A stretch of DNA of 64,000 bases from Diphasiastrum complanatum (GCA_029204225.1 CM055092.1:100682200-100746199); one strand, 5' to 3'. Positions 25,426 to 36,730 are shown, counted from the first letter of the stretch. Numbers and translations are program-made. Notes: generated from the sequence alone by a model not told the origin.

Positions 25426-25520
25426 GAGTTAGTAGATACTAGTTAGTACTAAGTAGTTACTAGAGTCTAGTTAAAACTTGGAACTTAGAAGTTAAAACTT
25501 AGAGAGATCTGTAGACTCAC

Positions 25521-25521
<1 letters not shown>

Positions 25522-25556
<35 letters not shown>
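25522..25556. repeat. (GA)n microsatellite
   Basis: About 17 GA units directly before the hAT reading frame. Confidence 0.95.
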
Positions 25557-25557
<1 letters not shown>

Positions 25558-25562
25558 CCACC

Positions 25563-26397
25563 ATGCCGAGGAATAGGGATCCCTTGTGGGATCACGTCAC
25601 CATCGCTATGGCCTATGGCACATCGGGCACGAAGAGATGGACTTGCAGATACTGTCACCAGTCTTACACTGGAGGGCCCACACGCATCAGGGCACATTTG
25701 TTACGTTTGAGGGGGTACGAGATTGCCCCTTGCATGCATGCTCTTGACACGCTACTCACTCTTGTCGCATCGGAGGAGGTTGGCCTTTCGAGGATGGGGC
25801 CCAGACCGAGAGGTAAACATTCAACTCTAAGACTCTTACACTTCAAAGTTCAAACATTGATCAAGTTTTAAGTTTTAACTTTTAGCTCACATGATACATC
25901 AAGTTTGAAGTTTCAATTTCATTGATCATCTAATTTCTAAATTGTATTGTAATTTCAAATTTGTCTTTTTTGGTAGATCGAGATGCAGTCACGGCGACAC
26001 ACCCAGAGGCCACCACATCACGCCCCCCAGTTGCCATCCGCTCAACCCTCGCTTCCCATGGCCCAGAGGACAGAGCTGCAGATGAGGCAAGGCCTAGTAA
26101 CCGGCCTGACCCACCTTCTGATGCAGGATCTTCGACACCACCTCCAGCCATGACCATACCGGCACCACATCATCCACCTGAGAGAGGGAGAGGTAGACGG
26201 GGCCGCACTACACAGATGGGGGGTAGGGAGTACTATGTGTCCAGCTTCGCTCCCAGAGCCATGGCAGAGGCAGAGGTTGTCGTTCGACAGTTGTTCTACA
26301 CCTGCGATCTGCCATTTCATTTGGCTAGGACCCCGGCATGGAGGAGGGCGATGAGTGCAGTAGTGCGATTGGGCAGGTGTGGTAGGGGCCATCTTGC
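25563..26397 (+). pseudogene. hAT-type transposase, N-terminal fragment
   Basis: The frame from ATG 25,563 starts MPRNRDPLWDHVT and contains a BED zinc finger: W10, then WTCRYCHQSY with the CX2C pair, GGPTRIRAHLL with the His, and GYEIAPC. A 164-bp intron fits GT at 25,813 and AG at 25,976; joining gives a continuous frame (GPRPRD-RDAVTA). The second exon has a Pro/Arg-rich linker, then a segment ending PFHLARTPAWRRAM, which resembles the start of the catalytic part of plant hAT transposases (a position usually written PF..AR...F). The sequence stops at about 26,397, where gypsy gag begins. The RNase H-like catalytic region and dimerisation domain are absent. These proteins cut and paste DNA flanked by short inverted repeats. 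Confidence 0.75.
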
Positions 26398-29300
26398 GAG
26401 CACCTGAGGACAAAGGGGCTTCTTGATGAGCGTGCTTCTGTTGAGTTTATGGACCTTTCCTACCTCTTTACAGATCTTCAGCCCACCGAGCTTATTTCTC
26501 GCTACATTGCTGGACTTCGTGGTGCTCTACGATACGATGTCTCTTCTTTCCGTCCACCCACACTTGTTGAGGCCATGTCCCTTGCTAGTACTTTACAGCA
26601 TAAGTACCCTGATCCTGCTCCCTTTCGCTTTTCCCGACCCCGTCCATCTCTTTCACCTCTACCATCTCCGGCCCCATCTGCCCCATCCACTGTCGTCCCG
26701 ACCTCTTCTCTTACTTCTCCCGCTCCTCGCCCTCCGCCTCCTCTTCCTGCTTTTGTCCAACGTTACACGTCTGCAGAGTTCGCTGACATTCAGCAGAAGC
26801 GTCTTTGCTTTCGTTGTAAGAGTCCTGACCACATTGCCCCTGATTGCCACCAGCCCCTGCCTACTTCTACTGCTGTTTTCTACCATGAGGGCACTACCCC
26901 AGATGAGTCCGATATCTACATTCATATATCTGATGAGCCTGATCTATCTCCTGAGCCTTCTACTGATTTACTTCTTGCTACTTGCCATGCTCAGCTTGCT
27001 TATGCTACCTGGACAGGGTGCCCCGGTCCTCGCTCCATTCGGCTACGTGTGCGCATTACTGGTCGTGAGTATATTGCTTTAGTTGATACCGACAGCACTC
27101 ATTCCTTTATCAGCAGTTATGTTCTCAGCCGGATACGCGCTTCACCTATTCCTGCTCCACAGCCTCTCACAGTCGAGGTTGCCAGTTCTCACTCATTTCC
27201 TAGTTCTCAGATGTTTCAGGGATTATCCTACCACATTGGTGATTTTTCTGGACAGGCAGATCTTTATATCATTCCTCTGGAGCGCTATGACCTTATCCTT
27301 GGTGCTGATTGGTTTGCTTCATTGGGAGCGGTTACTTTGGACCTGGTTCAGCAGACATTGACATTTGTTCATGATGCAGTAACCCACTCACTTGCTGGTA
27401 TTGATTCTCAGGCAAATTTCCAGCTGATCAGCGGGAAACAGTTTATCCGCAGCCTACCTAAGGCTCATTGTGCAGCCTTATTATGTGTTCAGCGTGCTGC
27501 AGCAGATTCTCCAGTGACTACCTCTCCTCCAGCAGCTGTTCCTCAGGTGATCTCTGACTTATTACATCAGTATGCATTTGTCTTTTCAAAACCTACGACG
27601 CTACCACCATTACATGATGTGAACCACCATATTGATTTGCGTCCTGGTTCTGCTCCTCCCTCCCGACCTCCTTACCGTATGTCTAAGTCTGAGCGTGATG
27701 AGGTTGAGCTTCAGATTACTGCTTTACTAGATCAGGGCCTTATTGTTCCTAGTCACAGTCCTTTTGGTGCCCCTGTTCTCCTTGTCAGTAAGAAAGATGG
27801 TTCCAAACGCCTCTGCATTGATTATCGGGCCCTCAATAAGTTGACCATCCGTAACCAGTATCCTATTCCTCACATGGATGATCTCTTTGACCAGTTAGGC
27901 ACCTCTCATCTTTTCTCTAAGATAGACTTACGTTCCGGCTATCGCCAGATTAGGATGCATCCTTCGAACGAACACAAGACTGCGTTTCGTACCCATCTTG
28001 GTTTGTATGAGTTTCGTGTTCTTCCTTTTGGTGTTACTAATGGTCCACCTACGTTCCAGAATGTGATGAATAACATCATGCGTCCTCTCCTTGGTCGTTG
28101 TGTTTTAGTTTATTTTGATGATATTCTTGTTTTTAGTAAGACTCTTGATGAGCATGTGTTACATCTTTCATCTGTTTTTCAATTGCTTGTTCATCACCAG
28201 TTGTTTGCTAAACTTTCTAAGTGTTCCTTTGCTGTTGTTGAGATTGAGTTTTTAGGATTTCTCATTCGTGATGGTCGTATTCGTTTGGACCCTCATAAGG
28301 TTCGGGCAATCGTTGATTGGCCTGTTCCCACAGATGTCCACCATGTTCGTATGTTTCTTGGTCTCGCTACTCACCTTCGTCGTCCTGTTCCTCACTTTGC
28401 CACTGTGGCTGCCCCTCTTCATGCCCTTTTGAAGAAGTCTAGTGCTTTTGTTTGGACTTCTGATTGTCAGTTCGCCTTTGACACTCTTCGTCGTGCTGTT
28501 GTGGAGGCCTCTGTCCTGTGTTTACCACAGTTTGATCAGAAATTTATTGTTGAGACCGATGCTAGTAATGTTGGTTTGGGTGCCTTGCTTCGTCAGTCTC
28601 AGTGTATTATTGCTTATGAGTCGCGTCGTTTACGCTCTTATGAGCAACGTTATTCTGTCCATGAGAAAGAGCTTCTTGCCATTATCTATGCTCTTAAGAA
28701 GTGGCGCCATTACCTGTACCGTGTTCCTTTTGATATCGTTACTGATCATCAGTCCTTACGTTATCTCTTCTCCCAGCGTGAAATTAGTGATCGTCAGTTT
28801 CGTTGGTTGCAGTTTGTACAATCTTTTGATTTTTCTATTTTGTATCGTCCTGGTCGTGCTAACACTGCTGCTGACGCATTGTCTAGACTTCCTGCTTTAT
28901 TGAATACCCTTGTTGCCACGATCCCTTCCTGGTTTGATGATCTTCCATCTGCTTATCTTACATGTTCTGATTTTCGTGATGTTTATAGTTCTGCTCCACC
29001 TATGTCGTCTTCACCTCATCAGGCTTATTCCATTGTTGACCACCGTCTTTATCATTATGGTTCTCTTTGTATTCCTAGTTCTTTGGGTATCCGTTCTTAG
29101 TTGTTGTCGGATGCTCATTCGTCCCCAGTTGGGGGTCATTTTGATTTTCAGAAGTCTTATGCTCGTCTTAAGGATCATTTCTATTGGCCATCCCTTAGGA
29201 AAGAGCTTGTTGTACTTATTCGTACCTGTCCTTTCTGCTTACGTAATAAGTACTCCCGTGCTAAGTCCGCTGGTTTGCTTCAGAGTTGGCCTATTCCTCA

Positions 29301-30462
29301 CCGCCAGTGGACTGATATTTCTATGGACTGCATCATTGGCCTTCCCCGCACCCGTCGTGGTCACGATTCATGTATGGTGGTAGTTGACAGGTTCTCGAAA
29401 CAGGCACATTTCATACCCATCCGCAATACTATCACAGCAGAGCAGTGTGCACGCTTGTTCCTTTCAGAGATATTTCGCCTACATGGGTTTCCTCGTACTA
29501 TCCTTTCTGATCAGGATAGTAAGTTTACATCATTGTTCTGGACAGAGCTTATGCGTATATTGGATGTACAGCTTTTTATGGGGTCTGCTTATCATTCTAC
29601 TTCTGATGGGCAGTCTGAGGTCCTTAACAGGATCCTTGAGGATTATTTGCGCCATTTTGTTACTCCTTCAGGGAAGGATTGGGATCAGCACTTATGTTTG
29701 GCAGAGTATAGCTATAACAGCTCTCTTAGTACCAGCACCGACGTTGCACCATTTTTATTATCTCATGGTTATGCACCTCTTTTACCTGGTATTCCTCTTC
29801 CTCCCGAGGATACACCTGTGACACTGTCTTCATTTCTATCAGGTGCTCGCGAGCTTATTCTCCAGGCCAGTTCCCATTTGCAGCAGGTCCAACAACGTTA
29901 TCAGGCTTCAGTTGATCGTCATCGACGTCATGTTGAGTTTCATGTTGGTGATATGGTATATCTACGCCTACGGTTTGCACGTCATCATTTTATTCAACGC
30001 CATGCTTCTACTGAGAAGCTTGCACCACGTTATTATGGGCCTTATTGTATATTGGAGGTTCTTAGTCCAGTTACATATCGTCTTCAGCTTCCTGCTTCCA
30101 CACGTGCCTGTGATATATTCCATGTCAGTTTATTACGTGCTGCTATTGAGGATGATGCTCCTCGTGATGCTGAGTTTCCTACTGCACCGGATCTCTTTCC
30201 TTTATTACCTGCTGCTATCCTTCAGGTGCGTTTGCATCATAGTCGACGCCGCCGGCAGATTCAGTTCCTAGTCCAGTGGGATGGTCGTCCTGTGGAGGAG
30301 GCCACATGGGAGCCTATTGATGTCTTTTATCATACACCGTCACTTGCGGATCAGGCTCGTGCTCTTGCCGCACTTGTTGATTCCTCTACATCAGCTGTTG
30401 CTCCAGTTGTTACTACACCAGATGCTGTTCCAGTTGATCCTCCAGGGCTTGCTCTTACTTGA
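26398..30462 (+). pseudogene. Ty3/gypsy chromovirus polyprotein, one internal stop
   Basis: One frame from 26,398 to 30,462, interrupted only by TAG at 29,098-29,100. In order: partial gag (N-terminus missing) with zinc knuckle CFRCKSPDHIAPDC (about 26,806); protease with ALVDTDSTHSFIS (about 27,078), where the usual Gly after Asp-Thr/Ser is Asp; RT with YFDDILVFS (28,111); RNase H with ETDASN, HEKELLAI and TDHQSLRYL; integrase zinc finger (HSSPVGGH...CPFC, from 29,116) and catalytic core residues in TDISMDC, SDQDSKF and SDGQSEVLNRILEDYL; and a C-terminal chromodomain (QIQFLVQWDGRPVEEATWEP, about 30,256-30,315), which tethers such elements to chromatin. Length is about 1,354 codons. Apart from the stop, the altered protease and the lost gag start it is intact. 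Confidence 0.92.
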
Positions 30463-30502
30463 TCCAGTCCTTTATGGCAGTTGGGTCTTATTTTTGTGTC
30501 GG

Positions 30503-30956
30503 GGAGAGTTATGGACTCGGCTCATTACATTCACCATGTCCATTTACATTTACTTTACTTTATGCATAGGCAGGCTTTGGGCCCTTTTTTATTCATTATT
30601 TGACATTTAGACTATATGGTTGGCCTTGGGCCCTATTATTGATATTTAGACCATATTATTGGCCTTGGGCCCTATGATTCACTATATTGGTTATTTGGTC
30701 ATATTACTGAGAGTGGGGGCTTTCTTGGATGGCGCACTATTTTCCCTCTCAGTTTGGCCCTAGCCACTGGAAGCTTCCTTTTAGGGCTTCCTCTTGGCTA
30801 TAAGTAGGGATTCTGTGTCATTTGTTACTTGGCTTATGATATGATCTCCTTCTTTAGTCTCTTTAAGCTTTCTCTCTCCTGCTTTCTAGGGTTAAGTCTT
30901 GCTTATGTGATGCTTTCATAGATTAAATCTAGATCAGCCATGGCTACGTTCATAAC
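30503..30956 (+). repeat. 3' LTR of gypsy-1
   Basis: Non-coding, starts near TTATGGACTCGG after the purine tract. It includes three tandem 'ttggccttgggccctat' units (30,590-30,672) and promoter-like sequence. End estimated from the start of LINE similarity at 30,957. Confidence 0.55.
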
Positions 30957-31724
30957 TTCTTCTCATTAGCTAGCTATCGAGACTGGGAGGTTCCATGGTA
31001 TTTCTAGAGAGGAGTTGATTTGCCAGTTATGCTCTATAGGTGAGGTGGAGTCTAAGGAGCACTTTATCTTTAGATGCTCTATATACTATGAGATCAGAGG
31101 GCGATATCATTGCCTGTTTCGAGACATGCCCACCACTCTATGCTCTCTCGTAACCTATGAGGACCCACGATGTGTCGCTCTGATGGTACGTGAGATGTTC
31201 ATACTACGAAGAGATTTATACAGGACACCCCAGCAATTCACCTCACAGACATTGATTACTTCATTCTTTATTAGACGGAGATCGCGTGATTTAGTGCCTA
31301 AGGATGAGGATTATGACGACGACGAGGATGATAGCCGCTCACATGCTCATAGAGATCAGAGACAGTGTACTTCCCACCCTCATGTTACTACCAGGATCAC
31401 TAGACATCCTACGCAGAGATGTACTACTACTACACATGCTCATGCTCACAGACGACGTCGGCAGGCTCCAGTGCTTCTCATGCTGTGGCTTGCATTACAT
31501 CTTTTTACAGCCTCAGCACAGCAGCAACAACACAATCTTGACATCTTGACGTAGATCTATATCATTATTATGCACACACACTCTTGCATACGTTTTCTTT
31601 ATGTACTAGCTGTTTTCTTTATTTCAGTTTTGGAGACGTTCAATGCACTCCCATGGTTACTACACACTTGACATGTACCTCATTAGTCTTATATGCCTTT
31701 TGGCATGGAAAAGACATTAATAGA

Positions 31725-31788
<64 letters not shown>
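30957..31788 (+). mobile_element. LINE-A, 5'-truncated 3' end
   Basis: Starts inside the ORF2 C-terminal region and encodes the CCHC-type knuckle (ICQLCSIGEVESKEHFIFRC) to the His/Arg-rich tail, frame 31,015-31,554. The 3' UTR ends with hairpin ATGCC-TTTT-GGCAT (31,693-31,706), GAAAAGACATTAATAGAGC and a (CT)n tract (about 31,728-31,788). About 75-90% similar by eye to LINE-C and LINE-D over this part. Confidence 0.9.
31728..31788. repeat. (CT)n tail/microsatellite
   Basis: About 30 CT units forming the tail of LINE-A; LINE-B begins directly after it. Confidence 0.95.
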
Positions 31789-31790
<2 letters not shown>

Positions 31791-32005
31791 CCGCCGCCCT
31801 GCTGGTGCGCTGCCCGCCCTGCTAGCGCTGCTGTCCTCTCTCTCTCTTGCGCGCTCACCCGCCCTGCTGGCGCTGCTGTCCGCCCTGCTGGCGCTGCAGT
31901 GCTGACCTTCGCACCTGCCCTACGCTGCCCTGCGCTGGTCTGCGCTACTGCGCTGCTACGCCTGGCCGTTTGTCTACACTGTCCTCCATCTGCTTACCGC
32001 CTCCT

Positions 32006-32926
32006 ATGGCACCTAAGAAAAAGGGGGGTGTTCTTACACCCCCCTCCCTGTTGGACACCCCCCCATCACCGGTAGTGATGGAGGAGCCGTCTTCGGTGAT
32101 AGAAACTAGTGACATTCCTGTCAACATGGCTGCCATTGACTACACTCCTTCCAAACCTACCGAAAGTCTTTTTGCTTATGATCTTAGTTTTATCCGACAA
32201 GAAATTCTTGGACTTAAGAAGCAACTACACCTCTTTGAAGCTGAAAATAGCAAGTTATCTAAGGATCTTTTTGGTGTCACGGAACGTGTGGAGCAGCTTG
32301 AGCAAGAAAATATATATCTTAAGCAACGAATTGCAGAAAAAAGTGCCTTGGAGGAGACTTCCAACAAGATCAATAGCTTGGAGAAACAAGTCGAGGAGAC
32401 GAAAACGTGGGCAGCACTCTTCAAACCGGATGATATGGGCAGCAAACTCTCATCACTCGCAAAACAGGTTGAAGAAACGACATCGATCCTTAAGCAAGGT
32501 AATCACTCTCAGATTTCATCTTTTCCGAAGGAAAACGATTTGGAGACAGTTTTGGGTGAACAAGCCAGAAGGGCCAAAAAAGCCTTTAACATTAGAGTAA
32601 GAGGCATTGCCAATGGTGGAAAACCGTTGGAAGAAGCTACGGATTTGCTCATTTCCAAGTTATCTCATGTGGCTGATGGTTTTGATACTGCTTGGCGTAG
32701 TAAATTTGATGACAATGTTTTGTTTATCAAATTCCGCTCGCTTTCACAACGCAATGCTGCCCTTCGGCTTAGGGCAAAGCTTAAAGGTACTTTCACTTAT
32801 ATGGATGATGACTTAACAAATACTCAATGGTTGGCAAGGAAAAAGATTATCCTTGAAGCGAAAGAGAAAGGGCAAAGGGTTGTTTTTATTGACGGGAAAC
32901 CGAGATTTTTCGACCTTCCACAATAG
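32006..32926 (+). CDS. LINE-B ORF1 protein (L1 ORF1p-like)
   Basis: ATG at 32,006 (MAPKKKGG) gives 306 residues; an upstream in-frame extension in the GC-rich leader is unlikely to be coding. Features: basic start, Pro-rich N-terminus, long heptad-like coiled coil (about residues 62-170: LKKQLHLFEAENSKL, VEQLEQENIYLKQRI), then a globular part AFNIRVRGIANGGKPLEEATDL...FDDNVLFIKFRSLSQRNAALRLRAKLKG, and a C-terminal basic segment. This order resembles vertebrate L1 ORF1p (coiled coil, RRM, C-terminal domain), an RNA-binding chaperone that forms trimers. Known plant L1 ORF1 proteins usually have a different RRM-like domain and a CCHC knuckle; no knuckle is seen here. ORF1 ends at UAG 32,924, in the same frame as ORF2. 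LINE-D codes for a homologue. Confidence 0.8.
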   Translation: MAPKKKGGVLTPPSLLDTPPSPVVMEEPSSVIETSDIPVNMAAIDYTPSKPTESLFAYDLSFIRQEILGLKKQLHLFEAENSKLSKDLFGVTERVEQLEQENIYLKQRIAEKSALEETSNKINSLEKQVEETKTWAALFKPDDMGSKLSSLAKQVEETTSILKQGNHSQISSFPKENDLETVLGEQARRAKKAFNIRVRGIANGGKPLEEATDLLISKLSHVADGFDTAWRSKFDDNVLFIKFRSLSQRNAALRLRAKLKGTFTYMDDDLTNTQWLARKKIILEAKEKGQRVVFIDGKPRFFDLPQ

Positions 32927-32969
32927 GAACTAGGGGCCCCCGGATATAGAAGCTACCCGAGATCCCCTA
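32924..32969 (+). promoter_or_regulatory. Candidate readthrough site, LINE-B
   Basis: UAG followed by GAA. The 16 sense codons from 32,927 to 32,974 join ORF1 to the endonuclease frame with no AUG and no other stop. TAGGGG (32,931-32,936) can pair with CCCCTA (32,964-32,969), giving a 6-bp stem just after the stop. The function is an inference. Confidence 0.5.
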
Positions 32970-32974
32970 CCAAT

Positions 32975-35900
32975 TTGAGACTTGTCTTCTGGAATTGTAA
33001 TGGTTTTTTATCTTCGTCATCAGCCGGAGACTTTGCTGATTTTATTAGAAAATGCGACATTTTGTTGTTGGCTGAAACTCATGAGTCCTTATATCATCCT
33101 CTTCCAAATATACAGGAGTACTCTTGGCATTCTGCTTTTCGTCCATTTGTTAGGGGAAAAACTTGTCGAGGATCTGGAGGAGTAGCTTGTTTATACAGAG
33201 ACACCACAGTTCAGATGGTTAAACAAGATCCATACGCTCGCTATATTTGGTTACACATTATTGGCTCACTATTGGGATTACCTCAGGACATCTATATAGC
33301 TGTATGCTATTTTGCTCCACAGACCTCAGTGTTTGTTGAGTTTGGCGGGGACCCTTTTCAGGCTCTCTCAGATGATATTGCTATCTTTTCTCAGCAGGGT
33401 TCCATTTTACTAGCAGGTGATTTCAACGCCCGCACAAGCTCTAGACAAACCGAATTTCATGCAGCTACGGATCTTCTCAGGCTTTACCCTTTGGATATGG
33501 GGCTAGACCGGGTATCACAGGATGCAGACATTCCAGCTACATCTTTCGGGGAGCAGTTGATCACTCTAGCAGAGACACACGCTCTTGCCATTTTGAATGG
33601 CCTCACACAGTGGCCTTCCTCATCAGCATATACATGCTATCCTCATGGTGGAGGACATAGTGTGGTCGACTACTTCATTGGATCACCTGCTTTGATCTCT
33701 CACATTTCTGATTTCTCCATTACACCCCCTACCATTTCCGATCACTCACTCTTACACATCTCACTTGGTCACATAACCTCTTCTTTGCAAGTTTCTTGCT
33801 CTCTTCCCACTCATAAACGTATTCCTTTCACCCAATCTGGATTCACTAATTACACCACAATCTTATCCCAACTACTCGCTAACTTCCCGTTCATGGCACC
33901 AATTGACCAGCAAGCCACTTTTCTCTCTACATCCCTCTTAGCTGCTGCTTCCTGATCCTTCCCCACCAAAACGACATCATCTCACAGAAGTGTTCACAAC
34001 AGATGGTATGATGCAGAATGCCGCTCTCTTCACAATCATGTGACATATGCCAGGTCACACTCCCCTGCCACACTCAAACAATGCCAGAAAGAATATCATA
34101 GAACCACCAGAACAAAGAAGATCAAGTACCTACAATCACTCTGCCAAAAAATGATCAACTCTTTAGATTCACCCTCCTCCTCTTTTTTCTGGAAACATTT
34201 CACCAGACACTCTTCAACATTGGCCCCCATAGCCATCGAATCCTGGATCGAGTATGCCACGGAGTTATATACCACGGACTCTCCTCCTACCTCACTCTCA
34301 CCGAGACCTGACCACTGCTCACTTTTCACCCCTGACATGGTTGAAAACGCCATTAAACATGCCAAACTAAATAAAGCCACTGACTATGACTCCTTAAGTG
34401 TAGACTTCCTAAAGCCCGTAGCACATCTCATCTCCCCTTACATTGCTCATGTTTTTAACACAGCTGTTACTTCTGGTTTTCCTACGGCTTGGTGTACTAA
34501 TATCCTTCACCCCATCCTCAAGGCAGGTGATCCCATGAATGTAGGAAACTACCGCACCATTATGATTGGCCACACTCTGGCTAAGATATATGGCTCTATA
34601 CTACAGACAGTTACTGGATCTTTTGCTGAAACTGAGGGTTTACACGCTATGGGTCAAGCTGGTTTCAGACCGGGATATTCTACTTCAGACCAGATCTTCA
34701 TTTTGAGATGCATTATTGAGGAGGCTCGACATCGGAAACAGAGAATTTACTGTTGCTTTGTGGATTTTCGCAAAGCTTTTGACTCTGTTCCACGACATCT
34801 TCTTTTCCAGAGACTGTCTTCACTTGGCTTTTCAGAGGATACTATTGCTGCGATCATTACTTTATATGAGCGAGTCTTGGCACGTTTCAGAGATGGTAGT
34901 GGCTGGTCCTCACAGATACATTCTACCATTGGTGTGAAGCAGGGTTGCCCCTTATCACCCACTCTTTTTGCACTATATATAGATGACCTCGAGCGGATTA
35001 TTCGCGAGGAAGGTGGAGAGGGCTGTCCCCTAGCAGACATTATTATCCCCATTCTCTTGTACGCTGATGATGTGGTTCTCCTCTCATCCTCTGCAGCTGG
35101 TTTACAGAGTCACCTTTCTGCTTTACATCACTTTTGCCAGCGTTGGGGATTGACGGTTAACCTTAAGAAGACTAAGATTATGGTGTTTAACACCAACAGA
35201 CAGCATATGAGAGATGTGATTTTCTATTATGACGGGCTACCGATTGAGATCGTGACCTCCTACACCTATTTGGGAGTTCTTTTCTCTGGTCCGCTACTCA
35301 CTTTTCGACCAGCAGCCACTGCCAGGCTCCGCAAGGGGCATACCGCTCTTGTGCATATGGAGAGATTTTGCTCTACTTATTATGTGCAGGATCCTGCTAC
35401 CAGATGCCTACTATTTTCTGCTACTGTCTCCCCAGTTGTGCTATATTCGGCTGAGACTTGGTGCCCTGATTTATCACGCGATACATGGAGAGATCTTACT
35501 CGTATCCAGATTCTCATGCTCAGTAGGATAATCCGGGCTAAGCCCTCAGTACCACATGATATCATACTAGCCGAGTTTGCTTCTCCTCCATTAGTTGTTG
35601 GTGCTATGTTTCAGATCATCACCTTTCTTCACAGGGTATCAGATCTAGATACCTCCAGATACATTGTTGCTGCTCTCACTTCATCTTGTACCATTGCGGA
35701 TCAGGGAGCCAAGCACTCTTGGTATCGCAGTGTCTCAGCCCTTCTTCAGACTTGGGGTTTATCCGCACTTGATCTTCCGAATGGAACCCATGCTTATATC
35801 AGACAGCAGATCTACCGGAGCTACATACGCACTATATGGTCACATCCTGATCCAGATAGGGTCAAGCTACATTATTATGGCACACATCTTTTACGGCTGG

Positions 35901-36316
35901 ACGTTTCGGGCTTGCCTATTCTTCCAGTTTATCTTACACAGACGCTATCTTTTGGTCTGAGATATCGTATAGGACAGCTTCGAGTCTCTTCTCATCAGCT
36001 TGCTATCGAGACAGGTAGATACACAGACACTCCCAGATTGCAGCGGATATGTCAGCTCTGTTCTCTTCAGGAGGTGGAAGATGAGTTTCATTTCATCTTT
36101 CGCTGCCCAGTATACTATGAGATTAGAGGACGATACCATTGTTTATACCGAGATATTCCCCTCACGTTGAGCTCCTTCCTCGAGTATCCAGACGCTAGAT
36201 GTGTGGGTCTTCTTTTGAGAGAGATGTATATTTTACGAGCTTCACTTCTACCTACGCTCTCAGATATGGATTCCAGTCAGGCTCACATTACTCAGTTCTT
36301 CCAGAAGCGAGACTGA
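32975..36316 (+). pseudogene. LINE-B ORF2: endonuclease-reverse transcriptase, one stop
   Basis: About 1,113 codons in one frame, broken only by TGA at 33,953-33,955. N-terminal apurinic-type endonuclease: RLVFWNCNG, LLAETHES (catalytic Glu), GSGGVACLYRD, GDFNARTSS, SDHSLLHIS. RT: NYRTIMIGHTLAK, QAGFRPGYSTSDQIF, CCFVDFRKAFDSVPR, GVKQGCPLSPTLFALYIDD, LLYADDVVLLS (YADD at 35,060) and WGLTVNLKKTKIM. The C-terminus carries ICQLCSLQEVEDEFHFIFRC, a CCHC-type knuckle of non-LTR elements. No RNase H domain is visible. The frame has no ATG before the catalytic residues; the first in-frame Met is about 80 codons in. The stop falls between endonuclease and RT, so this copy is probably inactive unless it is read through. 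Confidence 0.92.
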
Positions 36317-36666
36317 GTGGATATTTCGGTTGCGGATTTTGACGTCCCCGTCCGAAGATCGAAGACACAGAGAGTTTCGGCTCGATCCAGTGCTACTAAA
36401 TCTTCATACGCCTCCCACCAGCCTACATCACAACCCACTACTACCATCACTCATTACTTTCGGCTTGCTCGTAGCTAGTTTCCTCCGCGGAGCAGGTGGT
36501 TAAGCTCTTGCTTTGTACCCTCACCAGCTGGTGGTCAAGCTTGGATACTTTTTCTCTTAGAGACAGAGAGATCGATATTTTAGTTTTAGTTTTACTGTCT
36601 TTTCATTGGTAAATAAGTCCTTATGCGGACAATGCTTCTCACATTTTGTACTCTCTTTTGTCTTAT

Positions 36667-36680
36667 GTGCCCCTGGGCAC
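36667..36680 (+). other. LINE-B 3' hairpin
   Basis: GTGCCC-CT-GGGCAC, six perfect pairs. Same position and flanks (AAAAGACRTTAATAA) as the ATGCC/GGCAT hairpins of LINE-A, C, E and F. Confidence 0.75.
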
Positions 36681-36730
36681 CAAAAGACGTTAATAATAAT
36701 AATTCTAATTCTAATTCTCTCTCTCTCTCT

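Larger units (their letters stand above)
26398..30956 (+). mobile_element. Gypsy-1 (chromovirus), 5'-truncated, with 3' LTR
   Basis: The body is followed by a purine tract (GGGGAGAG at about 30,502) and an LTR-like region to about 30,956 with repeated 'ggccttgggccctat' and a TATA-like 'ggctataagtaggg' (30,797). The 5' LTR, leader and gag N-terminus are absent; the left edge abuts a hAT fragment. The right edge abuts a 5'-truncated LINE. Confidence 0.8.
31789..36730 (+). mobile_element. LINE-B, near full-length
   Basis: Begins with a GC-rich 5' leader holding tandem 'gccctgctggcgctgctgtc' units (31,796-31,905), followed by ORF1, UAG, ORF2, a 3' UTR of about 340 bp, the 3' hairpin GTGCCC-CT-GGGCAC (36,667-36,680), GTTAATAATAATAATTC and a CT tail (about 36,716-36,730). 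The only coding lesion seen is a TGA in ORF2. Confidence 0.9.

Noticed and set aside
26423..30610. Leu-rich, membrane-like frames parallel to the gypsy-1 polyprotein
   Set aside because: Frame-shifted shadows of the polyprotein, caused by its T-rich codon use.
31584..32075. Leu/Ser repeat protein across the LINE-A tail
   Set aside because: Translation of a CT microsatellite and a GC-rich LINE leader.
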